A stretch of 64,000 nt of DNA, taken from assembly GCA_964626565.1 (NCBI GenBank), contig CAZVFX010000020.1, positions 1 through 64,000 on the forward strand, given 5' to 3'. The notes under the pieces are model-generated. The model was not told the DNA's origin, did no database searches, and saw only the letters and a program-made list of their open reading frames with translations. Below, piece by piece: positions 36,301-44,451 of this stretch. Numbering within the stretch: position 1 is the stretch's first letter; each line of letters opens with the position of its first letter. The DNA is from CAZVFX01 sp964626565. GTDB taxonomy: Bacteria > Myxococcota_A > UBA9042 > CAIXZC01. The position numbers were made by a program, and so were the translations under genes.

Positions 36301-38077
36301 CCTGTGGGACGCGTTCACCGGCTTTGAAATCAGCCGGCTGCAAGGGCACGCGGGCAAGGTTTATGCAGTAGCCTTTTCCCCCGACGGTTCCAGCCTCGTA
36401 TCAGGGGGAGAGGACGGCGCCACTATCTTGTGGGACATCGCGTCGGGCAGCCCCTCAGCAAGCTGGCCCGGGCCGTCGGGGAAAGTCTATGCGGTGGCGT
36501 TCTCGCCCGACGGCCGACTTGTGGCCTCCGCAGATGAGCAGGCCGTGCGCTTGCGGGACACTTCTACCCGCGCATCGCTAGCGGCATTCCGCGGACACTC
36601 AGGCAGAGTGCTTTCCCTGGCGTTTTCAACCGCCGGGCGACTGGCTTCTTCGGGTGAGGACCAGACGGTGCGCGTCTGGGACCTGGCGACTGGCAGCGAA
36701 ATGAGTCGCATGGAAGGCCACCAGGGCCGGGTTTACTCAGTGGCCTTCTCCCCGGACGGACGGCGGCTCGCGTCGGGGAGCGCGGACGGCACCTTGCGGT
36801 TGTGGAATGCGACCACCGGGACAGAGACCGCAAAGCTGGAAGGCCATTCTGGAGCCGTCTATAGCGTGGGTTTCTCTCCCGACGGGCAGACAATCGCGTC
36901 GGGCGGATTCGATTCTTCGGTGCGGCTGTGGGACCTCGCCTCCGGCGCAGAAGTCGCGCGCCTCGCCCACCACCAGAGCTGGGTTCTGTCTCTGGCTTAT
37001 TCGCCCGATGGAAAGAGCCTGGCGACCGCAGGCGGCGACCGAGCCATACGCTTGTGGGACACTGGAACCTCCTCCGACCGGGGATGGTTCAAAGGCCATG
37101 CCGGAAAAGCCTATTCCGTCGCGTTCTCACCTGACGGAAGGGTTCTGGCTTCGGGAGGCGGAGACCATAAGGCGAAGTTATGGGACACCGGCAGGGGGTC
37201 CGAATTGTCTTCTTTCGAGGGGCACGGCGGTAAGGTGTACGCCACCGCGTTCTCCCCTTCCGGCAACACTTTTGCATCCGCCGGTGAAGACGGCACGGTA
37301 CGTATTCGTGACCTGGTGGGCGGCAAGGAGATACTCAACTTCCGGGGCGATGACCAGTACGTATGGTCCCTCGCTTTTTCACCCGACGGGGGTACACTGG
37401 CCACTTGCGGAGGGTCCAACCTTATTCGATTGTGGGACCCTGTGTCCGGAAAAGAAAAAGCAACTCTCTCCGGCCCCCAATCCCGGGTTTGGTCCCTCGC
37501 TTTTGCTCCTGACGGCAAGACTCTGGTCTCCGGAGACGGGGAGCAGGTAATCGCGTTGTGGGATGTCGCCACCGGAAGGGAGACCGGGCGGTTGGAAAGA
37601 TGCGGAGGCGTAGTCCTCTCTTTGGCCATTTCTCCCGACGGCAAGCGCGTTGCAGCCGGCTGCATGACCGATACCGTGAAGCTGTGGGATCTTACCTCGG
37701 GCAAGGCCAAGGACATCGTCATGGGCGGAGGAAAGGTGTACTCGGTAGCCTTCGCACCCTCGGGAGATGCTCTGGCGGCCGGGTACTACGATGGTGCGAT
37801 CCGGCTCTGGGACGTATTGGGCCAACGACCACTGGCCGTAATGACCAAGCATGAAAAGGCGGTAGGCGACCTCGCTTTCTCCCCTGACGGCTCCCTCCTC
37901 GCCTCCGGCGGAGTAGACGGCCACATCGGCCTGTGGCAACTCGACAACTTGCGCATCCCCGGGCCGGAATTGGCCCATCGCATCCTCGCAGAGCACAGCC
38001 TCGCAGCCGACGGCATCGCCCTGATGCCCGACCCCGCCCGAACGTTGGGCCGCTTTGTTTGGACTGACGGCAGATAG
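33344..38077 (+). CDS. Ser/Thr protein kinase with 21 WD40 repeats
   Basis: 1577 residues. N-terminal regulatory stretch to about 165, then a Hanks-type kinase: glycine loop GRGGMG (175-180), Lys197 in IAIKE, catalytic Asp310 in INRDIKPQN (Asn replaces the His of HRD) and DWG (328-330) instead of DFG. One transmembrane helix near 492-513, an Ala/Glu-rich coiled coil about 525-640, then 21 WD40-type repeats from about 660 to 1560, ending in LWD, VWD, LWN and similar. Twenty-one repeats fit three seven-bladed propellers, presumably periplasmic. Likely a membrane receptor kinase with a large sensing or docking domain. Confidence 0.9.
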   Translation: MEKKEQAGLHDRQLLFGVLCIQAGFLKPEQFLEEAAAWAVDPSRPLVKRLSERKLISPMDLELVQSLVARAVMAHGGDVRASLESFGGQRVVAESFGPSLSEETPSETWNVSTMGAPLMEQKAMSEETTAELVEPDSMELVTDEDEGRYGYLSRSALYEREEHSDTVKTESAELGRGGMGRVLLVHDKYLGRDIAIKELLYSGGSTAKAGTPRYGPDSPASASANMMERFLREARVTGQLEHPSIVPVYELGRRRDGTLYYAMRLVRGRTLAEAINDCKSLPQRLMLLSHVGDLCNAIAYAHSRGVINRDIKPQNVMVGEFGETVVLDWGLAKVVGQQDLRRTDLARSIAVVDAGAAGKTVAQFLGTPNYMPPEQAWGKLEDVDERSDVWSIGAVLYEVLTGQPPFHGSNAMEIMVRVREGVVVPVEELEPDAPPDLAAIANQCLVASRKGRYQTAREVAHEIDRYQSGARVHAYGYSSWELLKRFIAKNRALSAAVGAAFLILIVSTVLIWQQWEIAVDSEQRAVASEGEARIALGRAEQSEAEARTAEGKATENARQARKAKASALQNEKEAIAARELSEKRRTEAEAERNRAMQAEEEARITLAEAFVEKSLSSSDQGLHARGAAYAARALELTERPDARGRLLEFSLHASYPKLRTVIPGGVGASGGMALSADGGRLAAAAADGTITVFGLAEGKEILRFDEPCAVPRSLAYSPDGKTLVAGSNDGRVCVLDLVPGAVPISFRAHFDSVRTLAYSADGRVLATAGDDAAVRVWDCAHWTEISALPKIPGKLSAMSLSPDGTLLATADTAGTVRLWTADSNAKELASFGGFAGGALSLAFAPDGSLLAAGGADRSLRLYDVAGRRETIRQENQAGAVLSLAFGPGAATLASGCRGGALSLWSLSGAERPAMLSGHSDSVHSLAFASSGNLVASAAGSGDVRLWNPALKKEEARLGGHVDKVSAVAFSPLGNTLASGSADGTVRLWDAFTGFEISRLQGHAGKVYAVAFSPDGSSLVSGGEDGATILWDIASGSPSASWPGPSGKVYAVAFSPDGRLVASADEQAVRLRDTSTRASLAAFRGHSGRVLSLAFSTAGRLASSGEDQTVRVWDLATGSEMSRMEGHQGRVYSVAFSPDGRRLASGSADGTLRLWNATTGTETAKLEGHSGAVYSVGFSPDGQTIASGGFDSSVRLWDLASGAEVARLAHHQSWVLSLAYSPDGKSLATAGGDRAIRLWDTGTSSDRGWFKGHAGKAYSVAFSPDGRVLASGGGDHKAKLWDTGRGSELSSFEGHGGKVYATAFSPSGNTFASAGEDGTVRIRDLVGGKEILNFRGDDQYVWSLAFSPDGGTLATCGGSNLIRLWDPVSGKEKATLSGPQSRVWSLAFAPDGKTLVSGDGEQVIALWDVATGRETGRLERCGGVVLSLAISPDGKRVAAGCMTDTVKLWDLTSGKAKDIVMGGGKVYSVAFAPSGDALAAGYYDGAIRLWDVLGQRPLAVMTKHEKAVGDLAFSPDGSLLASGGVDGHIGLWQLDNLRIPGPELAHRILAEHSLAADGIALMPDPARTLGRFVWTDGR

Positions 38078-38083
38078 CCGTCC

Positions 38084-40189
38084 CTAAGGATCCGCCTCAA
38101 CCGGCGGTTCGCCCTGAACCACTTTGTAGCGGTGGTTGCCGGCTACCTGGAACTGCTGGATGGTGAGGTCCTGGTCGGGCCAGCGGATGGTTACTTCAGC
38201 CAGGCATTCGTCGCCCAGGCCGAAGTGCTGGACAAAGTCCCGCTGCGTGCCGAAATGCCCGTGGCCGCCGTCTACTTCCCACTTGCGGGTGACACCGTCC
38301 GGAGTGGCCACTGATATTTGCGCCCCGATGGCGGAACGGTTGGAGCCGTCGGCCCCCTCAACACTGATCTGCAGCCAGTTGCCCGCATCACCCAGGATGT
38401 TCTCGAACAAACGCACCTGCAACGTCTCGTAACAGTCGTCCAGGTACTGGCCGCCGCACCGCATCTTGGAGTGCCCCACCAGCACGTCCAGGTCTCCGTC
38501 GCGGTCAAAGTCCGCCGCGGTGACGCCGTGGTTTCTCAAATGCTCAAAAAAGTCCTCTGTGCCTACCTCCAGGAACGTCTCCGCCGATTCCTGGTGATAC
38601 AAGTGGGCGAGGGTGTACGGGTAGTCGGAGGAAGCGACGTGAATGTCCAGCCAACCGTCGTTGTCGAAGTCAAACACCGTGTTGGTCATGTCACCATCAT
38701 CCCACACCGGCCCGGGCTCCCCGTCCCCGTTGATGTCCGGGTGCAATTTGGTAAGCCCTGTAACCTCATTCCCCGGCCGCTCGAACCTCACGTCCGCTTC
38801 ACCGGTGTTCACCACCAACTCCGCCGGGTCGGAACTGGAGCCCACATCCCAGTGCACAATTTCGCCGGTCATCAGGTCGATGAACCCGTCGTTGTTCACA
38901 TCCGCACAGGTGGTGGTCGCGCTGTTGCCGGCCAAACGCCACGGCTCCCGGTCTGTCGCATGATTCCAGCGGAACGCATCCGCATCCACCTGACACTTGA
39001 TCCACGTGGGCCCCGGCACACCCTCGCACTCATCATCTTCAGGGTGCAGCTTGCACCAGCACTGGGCCGACTCGTTGTCGCTCCAGTCCATTCGGTCGTC
39101 GTAGGCGTAACCGGAGTACACGGACACATTCTCGTAAGTAACCGAACCCGACTTTCCGGACACCCCCTGCCACAGATGATTGGGGCACCTTCCATACGAT
39201 GCGGTTAGCAACTCAGGCACGCCGTCATTGTTCAGGTCACACGCGGTAGACCCCCACGCCCACGAATGGCCCAGCCCATTATTGAGATTGTCGGGCGGCA
39301 GCAGCCACGGCTTCGTTTCGATTCCGGTCTGTTTGGAGACATCGGTGAAAGCCCCGGTACCATCCCCCTTGAACAGCTTGTCCGGAAGCGGCTGGTTCGT
39401 GCCGCCCACCATGTTGTTTACCGTCCAGATATCAAGGAACCCATCCCTGTCGAAATCCACCAGCGTGACTCCTGCCGGCACCGTGTACATCCCTTCCTGC
39501 CGGTATCCGTTCTCCTGCGGCCCCAGCGAAAAAGTGCCGTCGCCGTTGTTCAGGAACACTTCAGAGGTTTCGATCACGGTTTTAGGATCGTGAACTGTAT
39601 TCGCCATCACGAAATCCACATCGCCGTCGTTGTCCAGGTCCCCGGCCGCGAGCACTTCACCCGGTCGACCCAGAGTGTCGTCGGTTCCATACCTCGTCTG
39701 CACAATGCCCGACGCTTGTGTAGCGTCTTCGAATTTCCCCGTCCCCGTATTGCGCAGCAACCAGAACGACCTGTCGCCACCGGGAGAAAAATCATCCACG
39801 CCGCCGCCCCAACGAACAATCAAGTCGGTCCAGCCGTCGCCGTCGTAGTCGGTCGCGTTGATCCGGAAGCCCTGCACCGCAATGTCGATGAGCCCCCACT
39901 CCGCAGTGACTTCCTTGAAGATCTTTACCCCGGGAGACCAGAGGGTTCCCGGGTTGGGCGTGCACTCCACAGGCGGAGGCCCAACGTCGGCCTCGACCTC
40001 TGCCGGGAGGACATCGTCCGGATCCACCACGTCCGCGGGTTCGATGTCACTCGAGTCGACATCGCCAGGTTGGGTGGACGCGTCGGGAGACGAAGACTCC
40101 GGGGTCACGTCCGACGCCTCCCCACCATCGCCGTTGCCGCAGGAAGCAGCCCAGATCACTACAAACAACAAGAGTGACAACTGTTTCAT
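38084..40189 (-). CDS. FG-GAP/VCBS lipoprotein with ASPIC/UnbV domain
   Basis: 701 residues. Lipobox AASC (C17), an Asp/Glu/Ser-rich leader, a propeller of FG-GAP/VCBS repeats with repeated Ca2+-binding-like motifs (DYDGDGWTDL, DLDNDGDVDF, DFDNDGWLDI, DFDRDGDLDV), and a C-terminal ASPIC/UnbV domain (about 600-695, GSNRSAIGAQISV...WPDQDLTIQ). A CRTAC1-like surface protein; function of the family in bacteria is largely unknown. Converges on the kinase-WD40 gene with a 6-bp gap. Confidence 0.88.
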   Translation of the reverse strand: MKQLSLLLFVVIWAASCGNGDGGEASDVTPESSSPDASTQPGDVDSSDIEPADVVDPDDVLPAEVEADVGPPPVECTPNPGTLWSPGVKIFKEVTAEWGLIDIAVQGFRINATDYDGDGWTDLIVRWGGGVDDFSPGGDRSFWLLRNTGTGKFEDATQASGIVQTRYGTDDTLGRPGEVLAAGDLDNDGDVDFVMANTVHDPKTVIETSEVFLNNGDGTFSLGPQENGYRQEGMYTVPAGVTLVDFDRDGFLDIWTVNNMVGGTNQPLPDKLFKGDGTGAFTDVSKQTGIETKPWLLPPDNLNNGLGHSWAWGSTACDLNNDGVPELLTASYGRCPNHLWQGVSGKSGSVTYENVSVYSGYAYDDRMDWSDNESAQCWCKLHPEDDECEGVPGPTWIKCQVDADAFRWNHATDREPWRLAGNSATTTCADVNNDGFIDLMTGEIVHWDVGSSSDPAELVVNTGEADVRFERPGNEVTGLTKLHPDINGDGEPGPVWDDGDMTNTVFDFDNDGWLDIHVASSDYPYTLAHLYHQESAETFLEVGTEDFFEHLRNHGVTAADFDRDGDLDVLVGHSKMRCGGQYLDDCYETLQVRLFENILGDAGNWLQISVEGADGSNRSAIGAQISVATPDGVTRKWEVDGGHGHFGTQRDFVQHFGLGDECLAEVTIRWPDQDLTIQQFQVAGNHRYKVVQGEPPVEADP

Positions 40190-40208
40190 AAGCTACCTCG
40201 ACTAAACG

Positions 40209-41381
40209 TTAGATCGATCCCATCTCGCCCGGCCCGTCCAGCGCTTCCTCGTCGTGCGCCGGTCCGTCCTTGTAGTCTGCTTCGCCTAATTCCGGATGCT
40301 CAATGGCGGGGATGTAGCGACGATAGAGCCTGGAGCCGGCATGGAGCACGAACAAGGGGATGGCGACAAAGTAGGCCGCGTAGTTGGCCAATGAGACCAG
40401 GTAGTAGGAAAGGTCTGAATAGCTTCCCGCCATGCCGGCCGCCCAGGGCATCACCACGTTGGCTTCTGCCGTGTATACAATGCAGTTCCACAAGATGATG
40501 GCGATGCAACAGTAGTTCAGCGTGATATTGCCTAAGACGCTGGCTGCATGGGTCCACTTGAACCCGCTGGATCGATTATCGGAAAACGGCCAGAAAAGCA
40601 CTGACCCAAGCACCCCGAACTGGTCCACGAAAGTGTGCCCCCAGAATGACAGGGTAATGATGCCGAACAGGGTCAATGCCATGGGTGCCGTAAACGCTGC
40701 CGCCCCCGCGCCGGACATCGCCCCGAACAGCGCGTAAATCAGATAACCGAGAACACCGCAAAGCAGGCCCACGAAGGGACTGTGCGCCCAGGTGCGGTGC
40801 CAGGGGATGAAGTCCATTCGGACGTAGTCATCCACCGGCACGAACGAAAAATCGGGGCCGGAGAAGATGGCTACCTCGGTCTTGGCGTGGTACGGATTGT
40901 TCATCTTCGCTTTGAAGGGCGCCTCGGCGTACAGTTGCTCCTTGGGAACATCGGGGAGCGACCGGGGCAGATGCCCGCCGCCGCCCATGGTCTGGCCCAT
41001 GGTCTTCAGCGGCCCGATCTGCGCGATCACCTTCCTGTTTTCCTGGTCGATGCGAATGGAGTAGGTGCGATGATAGTTGGCCGACACTTTCAACGTGTGG
41101 AGTTTGACTCGCACAGTCTTCTGTTGGTCGGCCGCCTCATCCACCGCTTTCGCCACCAACTCCGCAATGGGCCGGGCATCCAGATTGTCCAGGTCCGGAG
41201 TCACCGTGTATTCGTGCTTCCACAGGTAACGGCAGATGCGAAAATCCAAGGTGTCGGGAAGCAGGCCGAAAGCGCCTCCCGCCAGCAGGATAAAGGAGTT
41301 TTCCTCCAGGGTCGCCCGCATCGCTTCGGGGAAACAGGTTGCCACCGCCATTCCGGTGAGGAAATGTCCGATTCCTTTCAT
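40209..41381 (-). CDS. YdjM-like (DUF457) membrane metal-dependent hydrolase
   Basis: 390 residues. The N-terminal GHFLTGMAVA...GGAFGLLPDTLD and the later WHRTWAHSPFVG and SFWGHTFVDQFGV carry the His/Asp pattern of the YdjM/DUF457 integral-membrane hydrolase family. A soluble insertion of about 150 residues sits after the second block, larger than in typical members, then five or so helices and an acidic tail. Last of a four-gene operon, 11 nt after the TctA-like gene; GGAGGT precedes the ATG. Substrate unknown. Confidence 0.75.
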   Translation of the reverse strand: MKGIGHFLTGMAVATCFPEAMRATLEENSFILLAGGAFGLLPDTLDFRICRYLWKHEYTVTPDLDNLDARPIAELVAKAVDEAADQQKTVRVKLHTLKVSANYHRTYSIRIDQENRKVIAQIGPLKTMGQTMGGGGHLPRSLPDVPKEQLYAEAPFKAKMNNPYHAKTEVAIFSGPDFSFVPVDDYVRMDFIPWHRTWAHSPFVGLLCGVLGYLIYALFGAMSGAGAAAFTAPMALTLFGIITLSFWGHTFVDQFGVLGSVLFWPFSDNRSSGFKWTHAASVLGNITLNYCCIAIILWNCIVYTAEANVVMPWAAGMAGSYSDLSYYLVSLANYAAYFVAIPLFVLHAGSRLYRRYIPAIEHPELGEADYKDGPAHDEEALDGPGEMGSI

Positions 41382-41392
41382 TTCTCCACCTC

Positions 41393-42733
41393 CTACAAGA
41401 AGCCGAGCCAGCGGGCCACATCGGGCCCGAAGCCGGACATATTCAAGCACATTGGAACAAGAAGGCAGGCCAGCAGATTGATGCGCCGGCTATGCCACAA
41501 ATTGGGAACCATGCCGATCACCGTGGACACCGCAAGGATGATGAGACCCTGCCAACTGGTGATCGCAGCTACCAGTCCGATCATGATGATCATGCCGAAA
41601 AACGAAATCCACTTGTAGTTGATCTTCCTGGCGATCCAGATAGCCATGCGAGAGTACCAGAAAACCAGGAGGAACGAAATGGCTCCGGTGAGCACGATGA
41701 TACCGGCGATGCTGAGGAACTGGGCGTAGGTCTCCGGTACAAAGAAGAGGCTGATGTTGATGGCAGCCCCACCCCGGCGCAGGAACACGCCGGGCATGAA
41801 GAAGAAGAGCAGGGTGCCGACGTAATACATCACCCTTCCTGCACCGCCTCCGATAATGAACTGCCGGTCGCCGCCGGTTACCGTGGCATGCCCGGTGAGC
41901 AGTAAGGCCGGACCCGGCGTAATCGCTGGCGTGAAGCCGGCGAAGATCCCCGCCAACAGACCCGACGCGCTGCCTCGCACCACGTCCTCGGTATACAACT
42001 CCACCGACTTGGCCACGTGTTGCGGCGGATTCTTCACCGTGGCCAGCAGAGTCAAGAGCTGGCTCGGAATGGCGAACAACCCCACAAACACCGGCATCAG
42101 CGACTGGAAGGTCGCGTCGGTGGGGATGATGGTACGATAGAAAATGAACATGCCCAGAAGACTCGCCAGCGCGAAACTTACGTAGCCCATACAGATGGGG
42201 ATCCACCCATCCAGGATTCGTTTCAGCGCCGTAGGCGCGGTGCCCGGGTCTTTGGGCCACTCAGTCATGAGCAGAAACACGATCACCGCACCGGCAATCC
42301 AGTACAGGTGCGGCCGCAGCAGGTCCCTGAAAAACACGGCCACCGGCTGACCAAAGGTAGGGAAGAAAAGGCCGATTACCAGAATCGCCACCAGCGAGCC
42401 CACGGAACCCAGAATCACAGCCTCATGCCCCCGCCGCTCGTATAGGAATTTCTCATGCGGCAACATGATATATCGATACGAATCATCACACGGCTGGAAG
42501 AACTGTGACGAGATGGTGAACAAGAGCGAAAAACCCACCACCAACCCGATGAGGAACGAAGTCAGCAGCATCGGGTCCAGCCCCGAGAAGAAGTGATACA
42601 CCGCAAACACAATGGTCATGGTGATCGCAATGACGTTGTAGATGTGCAAGCCCGGAATAAGTGAGGCGATCGCGGAAATCCCTACCCCCACCAGAGCCAG
42701 CACAATACTCATGAACAAGAGGCTAAGTTCCAT
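41393..42733 (-). CDS. TctA-like (COG1784-type) multi-spanning membrane protein
   Basis: 446 residues, about 11 transmembrane helices. Two internally related motifs, ASLIPGLHIYNV (near 25) and FAGFTPAITPGPALLL (near 265), match the paired PG loops of TctA-type permeases, closer to the archaeal-type COG1784 branch than to true tripartite tricarboxylate permeases. No TctB or TctC partner is near. Its TAATG overlap with the upstream zinc-ribbon/OB gene implies a joint function. Transport substrate unknown. Confidence 0.78.
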   Translation of the reverse strand: MELSLLFMSIVLALVGVGISAIASLIPGLHIYNVIAITMTIVFAVYHFFSGLDPMLLTSFLIGLVVGFSLLFTISSQFFQPCDDSYRYIMLPHEKFLYERRGHEAVILGSVGSLVAILVIGLFFPTFGQPVAVFFRDLLRPHLYWIAGAVIVFLLMTEWPKDPGTAPTALKRILDGWIPICMGYVSFALASLLGMFIFYRTIIPTDATFQSLMPVFVGLFAIPSQLLTLLATVKNPPQHVAKSVELYTEDVVRGSASGLLAGIFAGFTPAITPGPALLLTGHATVTGGDRQFIIGGGAGRVMYYVGTLLFFFMPGVFLRRGGAAINISLFFVPETYAQFLSIAGIIVLTGAISFLLVFWYSRMAIWIARKINYKWISFFGMIIMIGLVAAITSWQGLIILAVSTVIGMVPNLWHSRRINLLACLLVPMCLNMSGFGPDVARWLGFL

Positions 42734-43317
42734 TACTCACCTCCCTTGTCGTCGGGGGGCATCGTCGGCGCACCGGCTGGGATTATCTCCAACATCGAAC
42801 TTGTGTTGACGGTCAGGAGTTGAAAACCCTTCCCTGCGTGAAAAGTGCCTTCAACATTCACCAGATCTCCCTTTACCGGCACCCGCTTCTCCTGCTCCAG
42901 GGTGTAGTAGATTGGGCCCTCTACCTTCACCTTCAGGCCGAACTTGTTCGCTTCCGTGCCGTCGGAAAGCCAGAAAGTGTAGATGTCCGACGCCTTGTAA
43001 GGAGTCCGGACCATCTGCGTCTTGGTGACCTTTCCTTCCACCCGGAAGTGCTGGAATGCATCCTTCACATCCAGATCAGATATCTTCGCCACCGGCGAGC
43101 CGACCATCCCGGCTGCAACCAGGAGCACCACTCCCAGCGCGAGGATGAATAACGCGCATTTCATGAGCGTCGTTTCCTTGACCCGCTTGTCCGGGGATGT
43201 CGCGCTGCAGCAGTAGTAGCACACCTCCACCGGCTCAATGGACGCACCGCAACTCGGACAGGGCAACAATCCCCCACCCCCGCCGTGCGCACCGCCTTCT
43301 GCTTTGGATTCCTGCAT
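42733..43317 (-). CDS. Zinc-ribbon, membrane and OB-fold-like protein
   Basis: 194 residues: a zinc-ribbon CPSCGASIEPVEVCYYC (about 19-35), one transmembrane helix (about 53-72) and a beta-rich domain that looks like an OB-fold (VEGKVTKTQMVRT...GDLVNVEGTFHAGKG). The ribbon would be cytoplasmic and the OB-fold outside. Similar in plan to the gene upstream, suggesting an old duplication. Function unknown; such OB-folds may bind small ligands, nucleic acid or protein. Confidence 0.7.
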   Translation of the reverse strand: MQESKAEGGAHGGGGGLLPCPSCGASIEPVEVCYYCCSATSPDKRVKETTLMKCALFILALGVVLLVAAGMVGSPVAKISDLDVKDAFQHFRVEGKVTKTQMVRTPYKASDIYTFWLSDGTEANKFGLKVKVEGPIYYTLEQEKRVPVKGDLVNVEGTFHAGKGFQLLTVNTSSMLEIIPAGAPTMPPDDKGGE

Positions 43318-43338
43318 ATTGTTCTCCGCTCGTAGCAG

Positions 43339-44292
43339 CTACTTTCTCAGTTCCAAAATCTCGATTTCTCCGGGGTCCGCCAGATGCAGCCGCCACCCCT
43401 TGGCGAAACTTGAATCCTGGTAGCGCAAGGCACCCGTCACGCTGATTCGCGCGCCGTTGGGAGGCGCACCTCCCCACTCCAGGTCTGTCGGCAGGATCGC
43501 ACCAGCCAACTCCAGCACAGTCCACGGGATAACCACATCGAGGTTGGCCCACCTGCCGTCGATCTTACCCGCTGACAATCTGATCTTGGCTTCGTAGTTC
43601 TTGTAGGTCTTGCCGTCTTTCTTCTTACCTTCCCTCCGGACGTAGTTTCGGTACACCTTGCCAACCACCCGGACCCGATCGAATTCGTTGAAGTCGTCCC
43701 TTCCCGCGGTCGCAATCTCCCGGGGCCTGTAGTCAGCCAGGGGAGGCGGCCGTGTGATGGTCAACTCTTCGGGAGCCCCAACGATGAGCGAGTGACGGTG
43801 CATGCGGATCTGGAAGTTCCCCATCACATGCACCCGATCTCCTACCGCCGGGATCTTGCCCGCCTTGACGATGCGCCGGGTCGCGTCCTCGTAGGTCTTC
43901 ACCCGGGTACGTGCACTGCCGTCGTCAAGACAGAATTGCAGAGTGCCCGCAGTGGGGTCGTCAGAGCCGGAAGCATGATAGAGCCGGGGAGTGTCGCAAA
44001 CGACCCCTTCCAACTGGACGTAGGCAAAATTGCTCTGCTCTGTCAGAGACGCCACCTTCACCAGGGGATTCCCGATGGTCTTGCCCAGATGCGCCAACAC
44101 AAAAATGCCGATAATCCCAATAATCGGAGACGCATACTTGGTCACCCGGAGGATCATCCGCTTGTTGTGATGCGCGCGGCAGTAGGGGCAGAACTCCAAG
44201 GGTCCCACATACCGCTTGCACTTCGGGCAGTTGGTGTAGTCGTTTGAATGGCTTAGGGTGTAAGGCTCAATTCCGGGCGGTGGGCCGGTCAT
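43339..44292 (-). CDS. Zinc-ribbon, membrane and double OB-fold-like protein
   Basis: 317 residues: N-terminal zinc-ribbon CPKCKRYVGPLEFCPYC, one transmembrane helix (about 49-68), then two beta-rich OB-fold-like units (about 80-180 and 200-315; KIPAVGDRVHVMGNFQI and FDRVRVVGKVYRN). First gene of the four-gene membrane operon. Start: third ATG of the frame, with GGAGGT 7 nt upstream; the two earlier ATGs overlap that SD. Divergent from the radical SAM operon, with a 12-bp palindrome GAAAGGCCTTTC (44326-44337) between them. Confidence 0.7.
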   Translation of the reverse strand: MTGPPPGIEPYTLSHSNDYTNCPKCKRYVGPLEFCPYCRAHHNKRMILRVTKYASPIIGIIGIFVLAHLGKTIGNPLVKVASLTEQSNFAYVQLEGVVCDTPRLYHASGSDDPTAGTLQFCLDDGSARTRVKTYEDATRRIVKAGKIPAVGDRVHVMGNFQIRMHRHSLIVGAPEELTITRPPPLADYRPREIATAGRDDFNEFDRVRVVGKVYRNYVRREGKKKDGKTYKNYEAKIRLSAGKIDGRWANLDVVIPWTVLELAGAILPTDLEWGGAPPNGARISVTGALRYQDSSFAKGWRLHLADPGEIEILELRK

Positions 44293-44393
44293 GCCAGCTA
44301 CCTCCATCATATGAATCAGGGATCAGAAAGGCCTTTCGAGTACAACAGGCAGCAGGTACAAAGTCAAGGACTTCCGTGTGCGCGCCCGCGGAC

Positions 44394-44422
44394 TTGAATC
44401 GAGGGCCGGAAGTTGCCATTAT
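44394..44422 (+). promoter_or_regulatory. Promoter of the radical SAM/LuxEC operon
   Basis: TTGAAT (44394-44399), 17-bp spacer, CATTAT (44417-44422). A transcript from about 44429 would have a leader of roughly 23 nt containing GGAGG (44439-44443) in front of the TTG start. Confidence 0.5.
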
Positions 44423-44451
44423 CATCACTGATCGCAACGGAGGCTACTGCC

